A DNA stretch of 64,000 nucleotides from Actinopolyspora biskrensis (lineage in GTDB: Bacteria; Actinomycetota; Actinomycetes; Mycobacteriales; Pseudonocardiaceae): assembly GCF_013408175.1 (NCBI RefSeq), contig NZ_JACBYW010000004.1:195583-259582 (forward strand), read 5' to 3'. Below the pieces are notes generated by a model. That model was given only the letters and a program-made list of their open reading frames with translations. It was not told the origin of the DNA and did not search any database. A program made the translations under genes and the position numbers. This document shows positions 1 through 10,280 of the stretch, in pieces (the stretch's first letter is position 1; the number at the start of each line of letters is the position of its first letter).

Positions 1-467
1 TGCTCGGACGTACCGGACCGGTGGGGAGTCTCCTGGACGAGCGGTTCGGTCTGACCATTCCGTACACCACGACGGCGGTGGTGCTCGCCCAGACCTTCGT
101 GGCCATGCCCTTCCTGGTGATGGGGCTGGAGGGGGCCCTGCGCGCGGCGGGAACGGAGTACGAGCGGATCGCGGCCACGCTGGGCGCCGGTCCGTGGTTG
201 ACGTTCCGCAGGGTCACCCTTCCGATGCTGTTGCCCGCGCTGGGGTCGAGTCTGGTGCTGACGTTCGCCCGCGCGCTGGGCGAGTTCGGAGCGACCATAA
301 CCTTCGCGGGCAGCCTGCGCGGCACCACCAGGACTCTGCCGCTCGCCGTCTACACCGAGGCCCAGGCCGATGTGGACGCCGCGGTGGCGATGTCGCTGCT
401 GCTGGTGGGGGTAGCCCTCCTCGTGATCCTCGTCGCCCGTCCGGGAGGAGTGCAGGGCCGTGGCTGA
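1..467 (+). CDS. modB: Molybdate ABC transporter permease ModB (5' truncated by window)
   Basis: Integral-membrane permease of the molybdate (ModABC) importer. The reading frame is already open at the window edge, and the residues before the first in-window ATG (position 21) still match the family, so the true start lies upstream. The visible part has the binding-protein-dependent permease signature: an EAA-type loop around the G-A-G-P-W motif, a following L-P-M-L-L-P-A-L helix, and the [10 protein letters not shown] segment typical of ModB/CysT permeases. The stop overlaps the modC start by 8 nt, so the two genes are translationally coupled. Substrate could be another oxyanion, but the ModC-type partner with a TOBE domain favours molybdate. 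Confidence 0.85.
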   Translation, partial: LGRTGPVGSLLDERFGLTIPYTTTAVVLAQTFVAMPFLVMGLEGALRAAGTEYERIAATLGAGPWLTFRRVTLPMLLPALGSSLVLTFARALGEFGATITFAGSLRGTTRTLPLAVYTEAQADVDAAVAMSLLLVGVALLVILVARPGGVQGRG

Positions 468-1629
468 GGACAGGAACCCGGCCCCGGAGGGGGAAGGGCG
501 CGTCACGTGGAACGGCGAACCCCGCCCCGGCGACGATGCTCCCGACGGCCTGTCCGCGGAGCTCCGGGTCCCCCGGTCGACGTTCACCCTGGACGTGGAC
601 CTGCGGGTCCCCGCAGGAGAGGTGCTGGCCGTGCTCGGGCCGAACGGGGCGGGCAAGTCGACGCTGCTGTCCGCGCTGACTGGGAGCGTGCTTCCCGAAC
701 GAGGCCGCGTGCGGCTGCGCGAACGCACCTGGCTGGACACGGACCGGGGGATCGACCTGCCCACGCACCGCAGGTCGGTGGGGCTGCTGGCCCAGCGCGC
801 CATGCTGTTCCCGCACCTGTCCGCCCTGGACAACGTGGCGTTCGGACCGCGGGCGGCGGGAACCCGCAAACGCCGGGCCAGGCGGACCGCCCGGGACTGG
901 CTGGAACGACTGGGCCTGGGTGAGCTCGCCGGACGCGCCCCCGCCCGGTTGTCCGGGGGACAGGCGCAGCGCGTGGCCCTGGCGCGGGCGCTGGCCGCCG
1001 ACCCCGACGTGCTGCTGCTGGACGAGCCCCTGTCCGCGCTGGACGTCGATGCAGCCCCGGCGATGCGCGGTCTGCTGCACCGGGCGCTCGGTGCTCAGCG
1101 CGGTCCCTGCGTGCTGGTCACCCACGACGTGCTGGACGCGGTGGTGCTCGCGGACCGGGTGCTGGTGCTGGACGAGGGCGGTGTGGTGGAACGCGGGCGC
1201 ACCGGTGATGTGCTCGCCAGGCCGAGAACCGCCTTCACCGCGCGGGTCGCCGGACTGAACCTGGTCGCGGGGAGGGCGACGGAGCGGGGAGTGGAACTGG
1301 CCGGAGGCCGTCTTCGCGGTCACGTGGTCGAGAGGGTCGACCCCGGCGCTCCCGCCGCCGCGACCTTCTCCCCCACGGCGGTGGCCGTGCACCGCGCCAG
1401 GCCGGAGGGGAGCCCGCGCAACGTGCTCGCGGTTCGCCTGGTGGGCATCGAACCCCGCGGGGACGCGATCAGGCTGCGCGGCGAGCACGGTCCGCCCGGA
1501 TCCGGTGTCGCACTCGCGGCCGACGTGACTCCGTCGGCCGTGGCCGAGCTCGGTCTGGGGACGGGCGAGGAGGTGTTTTTCGTCGTTAAGGCGACCGAGG
1601 TGGCCGTGCACCCGGTGTCGGATGGATGA
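460..1629 (+). CDS. modC: Molybdate ABC transporter ATP-binding protein ModC
   Basis: Cytoplasmic ATPase that powers molybdate import with ModB. It has 389 aa from a GTG start with a GGGAGGAG ribosome site about 10 nt upstream. Walker [10 protein letters not shown] lies at residues 60-68, the signature LSGGQ at about 165, Walker B DVLLLDEP at about 187, and the H-loop histidine in VTHD. The C-terminal 100 residues form a TOBE-like domain expected to bind oxyanion. An N-terminal extension of some 30 polar residues before the ABC fold is longer than usual, so a later start is possible but none has a better ribosome site. The gene overlaps modB by 8 nt and the next gene by 4 nt. Confidence 0.88.
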   Translation: MAEDRNPAPEGEGRVTWNGEPRPGDDAPDGLSAELRVPRSTFTLDVDLRVPAGEVLAVLGPNGAGKSTLLSALTGSVLPERGRVRLRERTWLDTDRGIDLPTHRRSVGLLAQRAMLFPHLSALDNVAFGPRAAGTRKRRARRTARDWLERLGLGELAGRAPARLSGGQAQRVALARALAADPDVLLLDEPLSALDVDAAPAMRGLLHRALGAQRGPCVLVTHDVLDAVVLADRVLVLDEGGVVERGRTGDVLARPRTAFTARVAGLNLVAGRATERGVELAGGRLRGHVVERVDPGAPAAATFSPTAVAVHRARPEGSPRNVLAVRLVGIEPRGDAIRLRGEHGPPGSGVALAADVTPSAVAELGLGTGEEVFFVVKATEVAVHPVSDG

Positions 1630-2429
1630 TCGAGGGCGTGACTGAGGTATCTCCCTGGACTTATCTGATGGACATGGACGGCGTGCTGGTGCACGAGGAG
1701 CACATGGTTCCCGGCGCCGACGCCTTCCTGAACGATCTGCACGAGAACGGCTTGCCGTTCATGGTGTTCACCAACAACTCCGTGTACACCAGGCGTGACC
1801 TGCGAGCACGACTGATGCGGAGTGGTCTCGACGTGCCGGAGTCGTCCATCTGGACCTCCGCGCTGGCCACTGCGCAGTTCCTGGACAAGCAGCGCCCCGG
1901 GGGGTCCGCCTTCGTGGTGGGCGAGTCCGGGCTGACCACGGCGCTGCACAACATCGGCTACGTGCTCACCGACCGCGAGCCGGACTACGTGGTTCTCGGG
2001 GAGACCCGGAGCTACAGTTTCGAGGCGATCACCAAGGCCATCCGGTTGGTGGAGAGCGGCGCGCGTTTCATAGCCACCAATCCGGACGAGAAGGGCCCCA
2101 GCCGGGAGGGGACGTTGCCCGCCACGGGAGCGGTCGCGGCGCTGATCGAACGGGTGACCGGCAGCGAGCCGTACTACGTGGGCAAGCCGAATCCGCTGAT
2201 GATGCGCTCGGCCCTGCGTGAGATCAGGGCGCACTCCGAGAACACGCTGATGATCGGGGACCGGATGGACACCGACGTGCGCTCGGGGCTGGAGTCCGGC
2301 CTGCAGACGATCCTGGTGCTGTCGGGGATCTCCGGGCAGCACACGGCCGAGCTGTTCCCGTACCGGCCCACGAGGGTCATCGACTCCGTGGCGGATCTGG
2401 TCGGACGGGTCGCGAACCCGTTCGACTGA
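1626..2429 (+). CDS. HAD-IIA family hydrolase (NagD-like phosphatase)
   Basis: Probable sugar- or nucleotide-phosphate phosphatase of the haloacid dehalogenase superfamily, 267 aa. The nucleophile motif DMDGVL lies near residue 16, FTNNS (motif II) follows about 35 residues later, and the acidic motif GDRMDTD lies near residue 220. The cap insert between motifs II and III is the size expected for class IIA. The ATG overlaps the modC stop as ATGA, so it is the last gene of the visible mod operon. That may be chance co-transcription rather than a molybdenum role. The physiological substrate cannot be read from the sequence. Confidence 0.85.
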   Translation: MIEGVTEVSPWTYLMDMDGVLVHEEHMVPGADAFLNDLHENGLPFMVFTNNSVYTRRDLRARLMRSGLDVPESSIWTSALATAQFLDKQRPGGSAFVVGESGLTTALHNIGYVLTDREPDYVVLGETRSYSFEAITKAIRLVESGARFIATNPDEKGPSREGTLPATGAVAALIERVTGSEPYYVGKPNPLMMRSALREIRAHSENTLMIGDRMDTDVRSGLESGLQTILVLSGISGQHTAELFPYRPTRVIDSVADLVGRVANPFD

Positions 2430-2530
2430 TCAGGGGCCGCTTCGCTTCCCCGAGTTCGCGTCCGCGGCCCGGGACCTCGAGGAGCCCCGGCCCGGGAGCT
2501 TCCTGCGCCGTCGGACGGCGCGTGGTCGGG

Positions 2531-2932
2531 TCAGGGGCGCGGGATCAGGGCGTGTGCGTCGTCGGTGTCGACGATGCGCTTGCCGAGCGGGAACAGTGAG
2601 ACGGGAACGAGCTTGAAACTGGCGAGACCGAGGGGGATTCCGATGATCGTCACGCACATGGCCACCCCCGTCACGATGTGACCGATGGCCAGCCACCAGC
2701 CCGCGAGGACGACCCAGAGCACGTTCCCGATGGCCGAGAACACTCCGCTCCCGTCCTCCTCGACCAGCTGCCGCCCGAACGGCCACAGCGCGAAGTTCGC
2801 CATGCGGAACGAGGCGATTCCGAAGGGGATTCCGATGATCGTCACGCACAGCAGGATTCCGGCGAAGGCGTAGCCGATCGCCATCCACAGCCCGCTGAGC
2901 ACCAGCCAGACGATGTTGAACAACAGTCGCAT
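2531..2932 (-). CDS. YccF domain-containing membrane protein
   Basis: Small inner-membrane protein of 133 aa. It contains two copies of the YccF pattern, each a hydrophobic helix followed by a C-V-T-I-I-G-I-P-x-G-x-A-S-F motif (first copy near residues 25-45, second near 90-110). Function of the family is unknown. The frame is open about 280 nt further upstream but those residues are Arg/Pro/Gly-rich shadow sequence. The ATG at 2932 begins exactly where YccF homology starts (M-R-L-L-F-N). It is convergent with the HAD gene; the 100-nt gap between them is G+C-rich without a clear T-tract terminator. Confidence 0.82.
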   Translation of the reverse strand: MRLLFNIVWLVLSGLWMAIGYAFAGILLCVTIIGIPFGIASFRMANFALWPFGRQLVEEDGSGVFSAIGNVLWVVLAGWWLAIGHIVTGVAMCVTIIGIPLGLASFKLVPVSLFPLGKRIVDTDDAHALIPRP

Positions 2933-3048
2933 GACACCACACTGCCAGCCGGCGGGGCGGAACGACTCGGGGTACTCCCCCAGATCGGTGGTCGGGGGAA
3001 CCGGCCGGTCGGTGTGTGGCGGTGCGGGGGCGTACCCTCTCGCGGGCT

Positions 3049-3861
3049 CTAACGGGAAAGCGGTGCGCGGGCTCCGTCGGACAGTGCTCCGCGGAGCACC
3101 GTGACGGCGTGGCCCGCCAGCGCCACCCGGTCCCCGTGCGGGCGCATCAGCACGGTTCCCCCGCGCGGGGAGGCCTGTTCGGCGAGCAGTTCGGTGCGGC
3201 CGAGCCGCTCGGCCCACCAGGGTGCGAGCGCGCAGTGCGCTGATCCGGTGACCGGGTCCTCCGGAACGCCGACCGACGGGGCGAAGAACCTGCTGACGAC
3301 GTCGACCCCGGGGCGATCACCCCGCGCCGTGACGGTTGTCCCGCGTCCGGGGACGCGGGCGAGCGCGGACATGTCCGGACGCAGTTGGCGCACCAGGGAC
3401 GCGTCGGAGAGCTCGACGATCAGGTCGGACTCGCTGCGTGCGACGTGCTCGACCTGCTCGTCCGACAGCTGTCCCAGCGCCGACAGCACCCCGGTCCCCT
3501 CGGTCGGGGAGCACGGTTGGGCGGGGAAGTCCAGCTCGATCATCCCGTCCTCGCGCACCGAGCACCCGAGTTCGCCGCTCCGGGTGTCGAACCGCTGTTC
3601 GCCGCCGAGCACGTGCGCGGTGGCCAGCGTCGCGTGCCCGCAGAGGTCGACCTCGGTGGTCGGGGTGAACCAGCGCAGCGGTTTGGCCTCGCCCGCGGGA
3701 CCTCCCACGACCACGAACGCGGTTTCCGAGTGGTTGAACTCGGCTGCCGCGTGCTGCATCCACGTGCTGTCGGCCGGTTCGTCCAGCAGGACCACCCCGG
3801 CGGGGTTGCCCGCGAACGGCCGGTCGGTGAAGGAGTCGACTACGTAGGCGTCCACGATCAC
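3049..3861 (-). CDS. PhzF family isomerase/epimerase
   Basis: Member of the PhzF / diaminopimelate-epimerase-fold family, 270 aa, normal length. The N-terminus has the family pattern D-A-Y-V-V-D-S-F-T[11 protein letters not shown], with the catalytic-type glutamate in N-H-S-E-T-A-F about residue 46. The second half carries the D-P-V-T-G-S-A-H-C motif, also diagnostic. No other phenazine genes are nearby, so this is one of the many orphan PhzF homologues with unknown substrate. It is divergent from the acyl-CoA ligase gene. Confidence 0.85.
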   Translation of the reverse strand: MIVDAYVVDSFTDRPFAGNPAGVVLLDEPADSTWMQHAAAEFNHSETAFVVVGGPAGEAKPLRWFTPTTEVDLCGHATLATAHVLGGEQRFDTRSGELGCSVREDGMIELDFPAQPCSPTEGTGVLSALGQLSDEQVEHVARSESDLIVELSDASLVRQLRPDMSALARVPGRGTTVTARGDRPGVDVVSRFFAPSVGVPEDPVTGSAHCALAPWWAERLGRTELLAEQASPRGGTVLMRPHGDRVALAGHAVTVLRGALSDGARAPLSR

Positions 3862-4003
3862 GATGCTAGTAGGGCCTCGCCCGCTCGGTCTCCGAGATGC
3901 GGTCCCGACGCGAGCGGGATTCGTTGCCGGGCTCGACTGCGCCGTTCGTCTGAGCGATCATGTGCCCTCGAACACACCGGCGTGGCTCGATCGGGAGGGA
4001 ACC

Positions 4004-5659
4004 GTGCTGGAGACCGAACACGACGAATCGGTGGGGGCGCCCGCGTGGCGCAGCTATGCCTCCGGAACCTCGGACGTCGCGCTCATCGGCGACACGATCG
4101 GAGCCGACCTGCTGCGCACGGCCGAACGCTTCCCGGAGCGGGACGCGCTGGTCGAGTTCGCCACGGGACGCCGCTGGACCTACCGGGAGTTCGTGGCCGA
4201 TGTCGATTCCCTGGCGCTCGGCCTGCTGGCGGCGGGGATCTCCAAGGGAGACCGGGTCGGTGTCTGGGCTCCGAACAGGGCGGAGTGGACGCTGGTGCAG
4301 TACGCCACCGCCCGGATCGGCGCGATCCTGGTCAACATCAACCCCTCGTACCGGGTGCACGAGCTGGAGTACGTGCTCAACCAGGCCGGGGTCCGGATGC
4401 TGATCGCGGCCGAGCGGTTCAAGAGCTCCGACTACGTGGACATGGTCGAACGGGTCCGCCCGCGCTGTGCCGCGCTGGAGCAGGTCGTCTTCCTCGGCGG
4501 CGACCGGTGGGCGGGGCTGTTCGACACCGTCTCCGACAGGGGCGGACTGGCCGAGGTGGAGGCGGGACTCTCCGCCGACGACCCGGTCAACATCCAGTAC
4601 ACCTCGGGGACAACGGGGTTTCCCAAGGGGGCGACCCTGTCGCACCACAACATCCTGAACAACGGGTTCTTCGTCGGCGAGCTGTGCGGCTACACCGAGG
4701 CCGACCGCGTGGCGATCGTTCCGCCCTTCTACCACTGCTTCGGGATGGTCATGGGCAACCTGGCCTGCACCAGTCACGGCGCGACGATGGTGATCCCCGC
4801 GGAGGGTTTCGAGCCCTCGGCCGCGCTCGGTGCGGTGCAGGCCGAGCGCTGCACCTCCCTGTACGGGGTGCCCACGATGTTCATCGCCGAGCTCGGGCTG
4901 GCGGACTTCGCCGACTACGACCTGTCCTCGCTGCGTACGGGGATCATGGCCGGTTCGCCGTGCCCGGTCGAGGTGATGAAGCAGGTCATCGAGCGGATGG
5001 GCATGACCGAGGTCGCCATCTGCTACGGGATGACGGAGACCTCGCCGGTGTCGGTGCAGACCAGGGCCGACGACTCGCTGGAACGGCGGGTCTCGACCGT
5101 GGGCAGGGTGGGTCCGCACCTGGAGGTCAAGATCGTTGATCCGGACACCGGCCTGACCGTCCCGTGCGGCGAGGCCGGGGAGCTGTGCACCCGGGGGTAC
5201 TCGGTGATGCTCGGCTACTGGAACGAGCCGGACAAGACCGCCGAGGTGATCGATTCCGCACGCTGGATGCACACCGGCGATCTGGCCGTGATGGACGAGC
5301 ACGGTTACGTGAGCGTCACGGGGCGGATCAAGGACATGATCATTCGCGGTGGGGAGAACATCTATCCGCGCGAGATCGAGGAGTTCCTGTACACCTGCCC
5401 GGACGTGCTGGACGCGCAGGTGATCGGGGTGCCCGATAGCCGCTACGGCGAGGAGCTCATGGCGTGGGTGCGGATGCGGGAGGGCGCCGAGGAGCTCACC
5501 GCGGAGACGTTGCGGGAGTTCTGTGCCGGCAGCCTGGCGCACTACAAGATCCCGCGGTACGTGCACGTGGTCGACGAGTTCCCGATGACGGTGACCGGCA
5601 AGGTGCGCAAGGTGGAGATGCGGGAGCAGGCGGTGCGACTGCTCGGGCTGGACACGTGA
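4004..5659 (+). CDS. AMP-binding fatty-acid-CoA ligase (FadD-like)
   Basis: Adenylate-forming enzyme predicted to activate a carboxylic acid to its CoA thioester with ATP. The P-loop [11 protein letters not shown] lies at about residue 200 and the adenylation motif YGMTETSP at about 345. The hinge and ribose-binding region [16 protein letters not shown] is near 450, and the catalytic Lys of T-G-K-V-R-K is near the C-terminus. I chose GTG 4004 (551 aa), which has GGGAGGGA just upstream. The in-frame ATG at 3863 would add 47 residues that do not look like this family and would almost touch the divergent phzF start. Chain length of the substrate cannot be told. Confidence 0.87.
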   Translation: MLETEHDESVGAPAWRSYASGTSDVALIGDTIGADLLRTAERFPERDALVEFATGRRWTYREFVADVDSLALGLLAAGISKGDRVGVWAPNRAEWTLVQYATARIGAILVNINPSYRVHELEYVLNQAGVRMLIAAERFKSSDYVDMVERVRPRCAALEQVVFLGGDRWAGLFDTVSDRGGLAEVEAGLSADDPVNIQYTSGTTGFPKGATLSHHNILNNGFFVGELCGYTEADRVAIVPPFYHCFGMVMGNLACTSHGATMVIPAEGFEPSAALGAVQAERCTSLYGVPTMFIAELGLADFADYDLSSLRTGIMAGSPCPVEVMKQVIERMGMTEVAICYGMTETSPVSVQTRADDSLERRVSTVGRVGPHLEVKIVDPDTGLTVPCGEAGELCTRGYSVMLGYWNEPDKTAEVIDSARWMHTGDLAVMDEHGYVSVTGRIKDMIIRGGENIYPREIEEFLYTCPDVLDAQVIGVPDSRYGEELMAWVRMREGAEELTAETLREFCAGSLAHYKIPRYVHVVDEFPMTVTGKVRKVEMREQAVRLLGLDT

Positions 5660-5741
5660 CGCCCCGGGGCGGCCCGATTTTGCCTATAACTGGGAGTTGT
5701 CCCCAAGAGACCGGTGAGCGGCCGGTGAACGGGGCCGCTGC

Positions 5742-6728
5742 TCAGCCTCCCTCCGAGGCGCCGCCGAGCGCGTCGAGCGCGGCTGCGTCCTCGGCCCCGA
5801 ACCGTTCCTCCAACCGCTCCGGGGTCGCGTCCACGTCGATCCGAGCGAGGTCGGCTCCCCTGGCCGCGGAGATGGCCCCCAGCCGCCTGCCCGCGCGGTC
5901 CGAGGCGTAGGCGGACAGCTCCTCGACGTCGAGCCCGAACGGCTCCCGATCGCCCGCCCCCTCCGGGCGCCACTGGATCTGCTCCACCGCGTGCGGCAGC
6001 AGTTCGTCCATCCGCTGCTGGACGGTTTCCCAGTGCCGCTCGTCGGCCGCCACGTGCCTGCGACAGGTGAACGTTCCCCAGGCCATGTGCCTGCGCTCGT
6101 CGTCGCCGATCCTGCGGATCACCTCCTGCATCCCGGGCAGGATGCCGCGGGCGCGGCAGATCTTGTTCCAGGCGTAGTAGCCGGTCAGCGCCAGCGTTCC
6201 CTCGACGACGTGGTTGTAGGTGACCGAGGCGCGCACCTGGTTGGCCGGGCTCGGGTCGTGGTGCAGGGTCTCCAGCGACTCGGGCAGGGCCTCGTAGAAG
6301 ATCGTCCGGTAACCGGGGTTGTCCTCGACGTGGTGGTGCAGGTCCTCGGTGATGCCGACCGCGTCCAACCAGAGCCGGAACACCTGGGTGTGCTTGGCCT
6401 CCTCGAAGGCGAACTGGCTCAGGTAGATCTCGTCGGCGAACCGTCCCTCGGCGCCCATGGCGGCTATGAACGGCCGCAGGTCCTCGGTGACGGCCTCCTC
6501 GCCCGCGATGAACTGCGCGCACAGCAGCGCGACGCTGTACTGCTCCTCCTCGGTGAGGGCCCGGAAGTCGGCGGCGTCCCCGGAGAAGTCGATCTCGGAC
6601 GGGTTCCAGAACTTGGCGTTGCCCTTGTCGAACAACCGGAGCGGGAGCGAGTCCCAGTTCACTCCGCCCGCGCGCAGGGAGTGGAATTCGGTGCGTTGTG
6701 CGCTCCGCCCGTTCCCGGTGTCGTTCAT
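5742..6728 (-). CDS. R2-like ligand-binding oxidase (R2lox family)
   Basis: Ferritin-fold dimetal-carboxylate protein of 328 aa related to ribonucleotide reductase R2 but of the ligand-binding oxidase type known from M. tuberculosis (heterodinuclear Mn/Fe, bound fatty acid). Carboxylate/His metal-ligand segments are visible: T-E-D-L-R near residue 70, F-E-E-A-K-H near 105, V-V-E-G-T about 165, and D-D-E-R-R-H about 200. There is no NrdA gene nearby, which argues against a ribonucleotide reductase role. ATG 6728 has AAGGTGGAG upstream. The open frame beyond it (to 7160) is low-complexity shadow. The C-terminal 30 residues are acidic and Ala-rich. Confidence 0.85.
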   Translation of the reverse strand: MNDTGNGRSAQRTEFHSLRAGGVNWDSLPLRLFDKGNAKFWNPSEIDFSGDAADFRALTEEEQYSVALLCAQFIAGEEAVTEDLRPFIAAMGAEGRFADEIYLSQFAFEEAKHTQVFRLWLDAVGITEDLHHHVEDNPGYRTIFYEALPESLETLHHDPSPANQVRASVTYNHVVEGTLALTGYYAWNKICRARGILPGMQEVIRRIGDDERRHMAWGTFTCRRHVAADERHWETVQQRMDELLPHAVEQIQWRPEGAGDREPFGLDVEELSAYASDRAGRRLGAISAARGADLARIDVDATPERLEERFGAEDAAALDALGGASEGG

Positions 6729-6781
6729 GACTCCACCTTCACCGCCTGTGAGGAATACAACACCGGGATTTTCGGTACGAA

Positions 6782-7003
6782 TCAGTTTCGCGTCAAGGAG
6801 CTCCCGTGCCGGGCCCGCGCGAGGGCCGACACGAGACCGACGGCCAGACCCAGTGGACACAGCATCGTCATGGCGTTGAGCCACCACGGCAGGTCCCGGT
6901 ACCCGGCGATCGACATGCCGAATATGACCAGGACGACGACCAGACCGACGCAGAACAGGCCCACGGCCACCGGCATAGCGCTGCTGCGTGTGGATGTGCT
7001 CAT
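6782..7003 (-). CDS. Small two-helix membrane protein, unknown function
   Basis: A 73-aa protein with two predicted transmembrane helices (about residues 10-30 and 40-62), a W-W-L-N pair between them and an Arg-rich C-terminus. The hydrophobic distribution and normal third-position GC make it a credible gene. It ends 53 nt before the R2-like oxidase start on the same strand and could be co-transcribed with it. I do not recognise a named family; small proteins of this shape are common in Pseudonocardiales. Confidence 0.6.
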   Translation of the reverse strand: MSTSTRSSAMPVAVGLFCVGLVVVLVIFGMSIAGYRDLPWWLNAMTMLCPLGLAVGLVSALARARHGSSLTRN

Positions 7004-7352
7004 GCGGCCACCCTATGCGGTGCGACGATCCCCGTCCGTGCCGCCGTGTCGAAGACCTCTTCGGTTTCGGGCTGCCTCCGGCGGCGGACGCGGCCCCGCC
7101 TGAGACGTTGTCGCGCTTCCCCGGACGGGTACGCTTGAGGTGACGCGTCCTGGAACGCAATTACCGCAACAGGCTCGCAGTGCCTGCGAGGCAGGTAGGC
7201 GTATCCGGGGCGCGTTCGTCGTGCCGGGACAGCTCCGATCGGCGTCGGCGCGCATTGGCAACAACCGAACGTAGGCAACAGCGTTTCCCGCCGGCCGCAC
7301 GTCCTCCGGAGTGCGGGCGGGAACACGTATCTGACAGGGAACGGTGAGGACT
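7004..7352. other. Intergenic region between divergent genes
   Basis: About 350 nt between the small membrane protein (minus) and cspB (plus). It should contain the cspB promoter and leader. A 6-bp inverted repeat (CTCGCA, 5-nt loop, TGCGAG) lies near 7174-7190. I see no conserved cold-box or other recognised motif and no supported gene. Confidence 0.4.
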
Positions 7353-7748
7353 GTGCCGACCGGCAGGGTCAAGTGGTACGACGCGAATAAGGGCTTCGGC
7401 TTCGTGACCCAGGACGGTGGGGAGGACGTGTACGTGCGGGCCTCCGCGCTGCCGTCCGGGGTCGAGGCGCTCAAAACGGGTCAGCGTGTCGATTTCGACA
7501 TGGCCCAGGGGCGTCGCGGTCCACAGGCGCTGCGCGTCCAGTTGCTGGACCCACCGCCCTCGGTGGTGGAAGCCCGTCGACGCCCTGCCGACGAGCTGCA
7601 CGGCATGGTCGACGACATGATCAAGCTGCTCGAGTCCAGTGTGCTTCCCGAGCTGAACAAGGGACGCTATCCGGACAAGAAGGTGGCGAAGCGGGTCGGC
7701 GGCGTGGTGCGCGCTGTCGCGCGCGAGCTCGATCCGGGTGGTTCCTGA
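7353..7748 (+). CDS. cspB: Cold-shock domain protein with C-terminal extension (CspB-type)
   Basis: Single-strand nucleic-acid-binding cold-shock protein. The N-terminal 65 residues form the cold-shock barrel with RNP1-like K-G-F-G-F-V and RNP2-like V-Y-V-R-A-S. A charged helical extension of about 65 residues follows, as in the 135-aa mycobacterial CspB and unlike the 67-aa CspA class. I chose GTG 7353 because homologues start with (M)PTGxVKWYD. A second in-frame GTG at 7344 (134 aa) has the better placed AGGGA and is a real alternative. The gene is convergent with the DUF2771 lipoprotein. Confidence 0.85.
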   Translation: MPTGRVKWYDANKGFGFVTQDGGEDVYVRASALPSGVEALKTGQRVDFDMAQGRRGPQALRVQLLDPPPSVVEARRRPADELHGMVDDMIKLLESSVLPELNKGRYPDKKVAKRVGGVVRAVARELDPGGS

Positions 7749-7815
7749 GCGGTCGTTCCCCGAGCGGCCCGCCCGCTCCGAAGGCGAGGACGGGGCCCGG
7801 CGGGCGGAAGTTCGC

Positions 7816-8310
7816 TCAGCTCTCGGCGGGATCGGGACGATCACCTTTCAGCACCCAGGTCCCACCGATGACGAACTGCCGGCTTTCCAGCTCGTTCACG
7901 AACACGGCCGTGTAACGCTGTACCTCGACCTGTTCGAGCCGTGCGCCCGGTTCGGACAGGTCGAGCGTGTAGGCGAAGCGCTCCTCGGGGGAGAAGACCT
8001 TGCTGCGGCCCTGCCGCTGCTCACCCGAAGCGGTGCGGTACCTGAACACCACCTGCCACGGCGTGGCCTGTACGTCCTCGGAGACCGAGATCTGCATCGG
8101 GGAGTCGGCGGGGACGGTGAGATGCCGCACCGCGCCCGGCCGTGGTTCGGAGCACTCCTGCGCGAGCGGCTCGCAGTAGCGAACGGGTGAGACCCGCACG
8201 GATTCCCCGTGCGAGTAGAAGGTCACCTGCGGTCGTTCGTCCTGGGTGGCACCACACCCGGTCAGCAGGATTCCGGTCAGGGCGAGCAGTGCTGTGAGTC
8301 CTCGGCGCAC
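7816..8310 (-). CDS. DUF2771-type lipoprotein
   Basis: Secreted lipoprotein of 164 aa. The signal peptide has a short Arg-containing n-region, a Leu/Ala-rich core and a lipobox L-T-G-C with the modified Cys at residue 19. The mature part is beta-rich with two further cysteines (residues about 45 and 53) that may form a disulfide. The position next to cspB and a DUF3027 gene matches the conserved actinobacterial order, which supports the DUF2771 assignment. Function unknown. Confidence 0.75.
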   Translation of the reverse strand: MRRGLTALLALTGILLTGCGATQDERPQVTFYSHGESVRVSPVRYCEPLAQECSEPRPGAVRHLTVPADSPMQISVSEDVQATPWQVVFRYRTASGEQRQGRSKVFSPEERFAYTLDLSEPGARLEQVEVQRYTAVFVNELESRQFVIGGTWVLKGDRPDPAES

Positions 8311-8410
8311 GGTGCTGAGCCTACGACCACGGCCCGGCGCGGGCCGTGGCCGGTCCCGGAAGCCTGCCTCACCCGATCCGCCGAAACGTTCACCCCTCCG
8401 GGGCGGCGCG

Positions 8411-9334
8411 TCATTCGGGGACGAACCGCACGCGGAACATCTTCGGCCAGTACTTGCCGGTGAGCAGGAACTCGCCCTCCGCGTCGGTGGCGGCTGTCCC
8501 GTTGAGCACTCCCGCGCCGGACTCCGCGCTCTCGTCGAGGAGTCCGCTCGCGTTCACCACGGCAGTGACCCGTCCCGAGTCCGGGTCGATTCGCACGATC
8601 CGATCGGTTTTCCACACGTTGGCCCACACCGAGCCGTCCACGCACTCCAGCTCGTTGAGCTCCTCGACCGGTTCCCCGCCCAGTCGGACCGTCACCCGTC
8701 CGCGCTCGGCGAAGGTGTTCGGGTCCCGGAAGGTCAGCTCCTCCGAGCCGTCGCTCATCACCAGTCGCCCGCCGGAGGAGCAGAGCCCCCAGCCCTCCCC
8801 GTCGTAGCTCGCTCGGCGCTTCTCCCGCAGGGTCGCGCGGTCGCGCAGGAAGGCCGTCCCGGACTTCCAGCTCAGCTGCCAGATCCGGTCCCCGACGACG
8901 GTGATCCCCTCGCCGAAGAACCGGCTCGGCAGCTCGACCCGTTCGAGTTCCGCGCCGTTTGTCAAGTCGACGGCGCGCAGAACCGATTCACCGTGCTTAC
9001 CGGTGCTTTCGTAGAGTGTTCCCGAGTTCGTTTCAAGACCCTGGGTGAACAAGGACGGATCATGCGGCAGAACGTGGATCACATCGGCGCGCAGGTGTGG
9101 CACGCTGCCCCCGTGCCACAAGCCTTGTTCGCTCTGATCGCTGCCTCGGTTGCCGTGTTGTTGTGGTTGTTGCGACGTTCCGCATCGAGCGGTTCCCAGG
9201 ATCGCCAGCGGCACGAGGCAGGTGACGAGCAGCCGCGTCCTTCTCCGCCGTCGGACTCCGAAGTGGAACCCCCCCGGAACGACCGGTCCGCCCCGGAAGC
9301 GGTCGAACAAACCCCACCAGTTCCGAACTCGCAC
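8411..9334 (-). CDS. Glutaminyl-peptide cyclotransferase (bacterial/plant-type beta-propeller)
   Basis: Predicted to convert N-terminal glutamine of exported peptides to pyroglutamate. It has 307 aa. A basic stretch plus hydrophobic helix at residues 28-52 acts as a signal anchor, ending near a Cys that is not a good lipobox (T-A-R-C). The fold then shows the family pattern F-T-Q-G-L-E, G-x-L-Y-E-S-T-G, F-G-E-G-I-T, Y-D-G-E-G-W-G-L and N-E-L-E-C, typical of five-bladed glutamine cyclotransferases. The long N-terminal lead could mean a later start. It faces the DUF3027 gene head to head. Confidence 0.82.
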   Translation of the reverse strand: MRVRNWWGLFDRFRGGPVVPGGFHFGVRRRRRTRLLVTCLVPLAILGTARCGTSQQPQQHGNRGSDQSEQGLWHGGSVPHLRADVIHVLPHDPSLFTQGLETNSGTLYESTGKHGESVLRAVDLTNGAELERVELPSRFFGEGITVVGDRIWQLSWKSGTAFLRDRATLREKRRASYDGEGWGLCSSGGRLVMSDGSEELTFRDPNTFAERGRVTVRLGGEPVEELNELECVDGSVWANVWKTDRIVRIDPDSGRVTAVVNASGLLDESAESGAGVLNGTAATDAEGEFLLTGKYWPKMFRVRFVPE

Positions 9335-9400
9335 CCCGAAAGCGTGGCACGCCCGCCCACTCCACGAAACACGTGCGGCACAATCGGGAGTGTGACGCCT

Positions 9401-10249
9401 ATGCCTGCTCCGATCAGCGACGTCGAGACGGCGTCAGAGCCAAGCAACGCTGCCGGAGGCGAGCGGCGACCCGATCCGAGACTCGCCGAGGCGGTGGACA
9501 TCGCGCGTTCCGCCGCGGAGGAGGAGGCCGCCGCCGGTAGCGATCCGAACGCCTCGCCGGTGCTCGCGATGGAGACGCAGGGGGCGGCTGTCGGCGAGCA
9601 CGTCAGCGTCGAGCACGAGTCCGACACGGCCGCCACGCACTACTTCGAGACGACCTATCACGGGTACGTCGGGTGGCGTTGGGCGGTCACCGTGGCCTCC
9701 CCCGGGGAGGGGTACCCGGTGACGGTCAGCGAGGTGGTCCTGCTGCCCGGGTCGCAGGCCCTCGTGGCACCCGACTGGGTCCCCTGGAGCGAGCGAATCC
9801 GTCCGGGTGATCTGGGAGCGGGGGACCTGCTGCCGAGCGAGCGGGACGACCCCCGGCTGGCCCCGGGCGCGCTGCCCGGCGACGACTCGGCGGCCGAGTT
9901 CGCCTACGAGGTGGACGGTGGCCGGGGACGGGTCCTCAGCAGGCAGGGGCGCCTGGAAGCGGCCGAGCGGTGGCAGCAGGGCGAGTTCGGGCCCGATTCC
10001 GAGACCGCCAGGCTCGCTCCGGGGCCGTGTGGGAGCTGCGGTTTCTTCCTGCCGCTGTCCGGCTCGATGCGGGCGGCCTTCGGCGCGTGCGCCAACTCGG
10101 TCTCACCCGCGGACGGACGGGTGGTTCACGTCGAGTTCGGCTGCGGGGCGCATTCCGAGGCGGAGGTGGACACGTCCTCGACGATTCCCGTGGCCGACGT
10201 CGTCTACGACGACACCACGATCGACTTCGAGTCCAGGGACGCCGACTGA
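9401..10249 (+). CDS. DUF3027 domain-containing protein
   Basis: Conserved actinobacterial protein of 282 aa with unknown function. After an acidic N-terminus it shows H-Y-F-E-T-T-Y-H-G-Y-V-G-W-R-W-A-V-T-V near residue 85 and A-P-D-W-V-P-W. A C-terminal C-G-S-C pair plus later cysteines could form a zinc site. GGGAG at 9386-9390 sits 10 nt from ATG 9401 and only 1 nt from an upstream GTG (9392), so ATG 9401 is preferred. The much longer open frame upstream to 8246 is antisense shadow of the cyclotransferase. A perfect 44-nt palindrome follows. Confidence 0.8.
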   Translation: MPAPISDVETASEPSNAAGGERRPDPRLAEAVDIARSAAEEEAAAGSDPNASPVLAMETQGAAVGEHVSVEHESDTAATHYFETTYHGYVGWRWAVTVASPGEGYPVTVSEVVLLPGSQALVAPDWVPWSERIRPGDLGAGDLLPSERDDPRLAPGALPGDDSAAEFAYEVDGGRGRVLSRQGRLEAAERWQQGEFGPDSETARLAPGPCGSCGFFLPLSGSMRAAFGACANSVSPADGRVVHVEFGCGAHSEAEVDTSSTIPVADVVYDDTTIDFESRDAD

Positions 10250-10280
10250 ACAACGGCGGTCGTGCCCGTCCCGGGCGGTC

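Noticed and set aside
214-1611. Long minus-strand ORF of 465 codons opposite modB/modC
   Set aside because: Product is Arg/Gly/Pro/His-rich with no family wording; it is the antisense shadow of a strong modBC pair.
2430-2530. Terminator between HAD and YccF genes
   Set aside because: GC-rich with imperfect inverted repeats only; no stem strong enough to report.
5660-5672. CGCCCCGGGGCG palindrome after the acyl-CoA ligase
   Set aside because: Too short and loop-free to be a terminator; left unannotated.
7160-7200. Possible cold-shock leader element before cspB
   Set aside because: A short 6-bp inverted repeat without conserved cold-box; not convincing.
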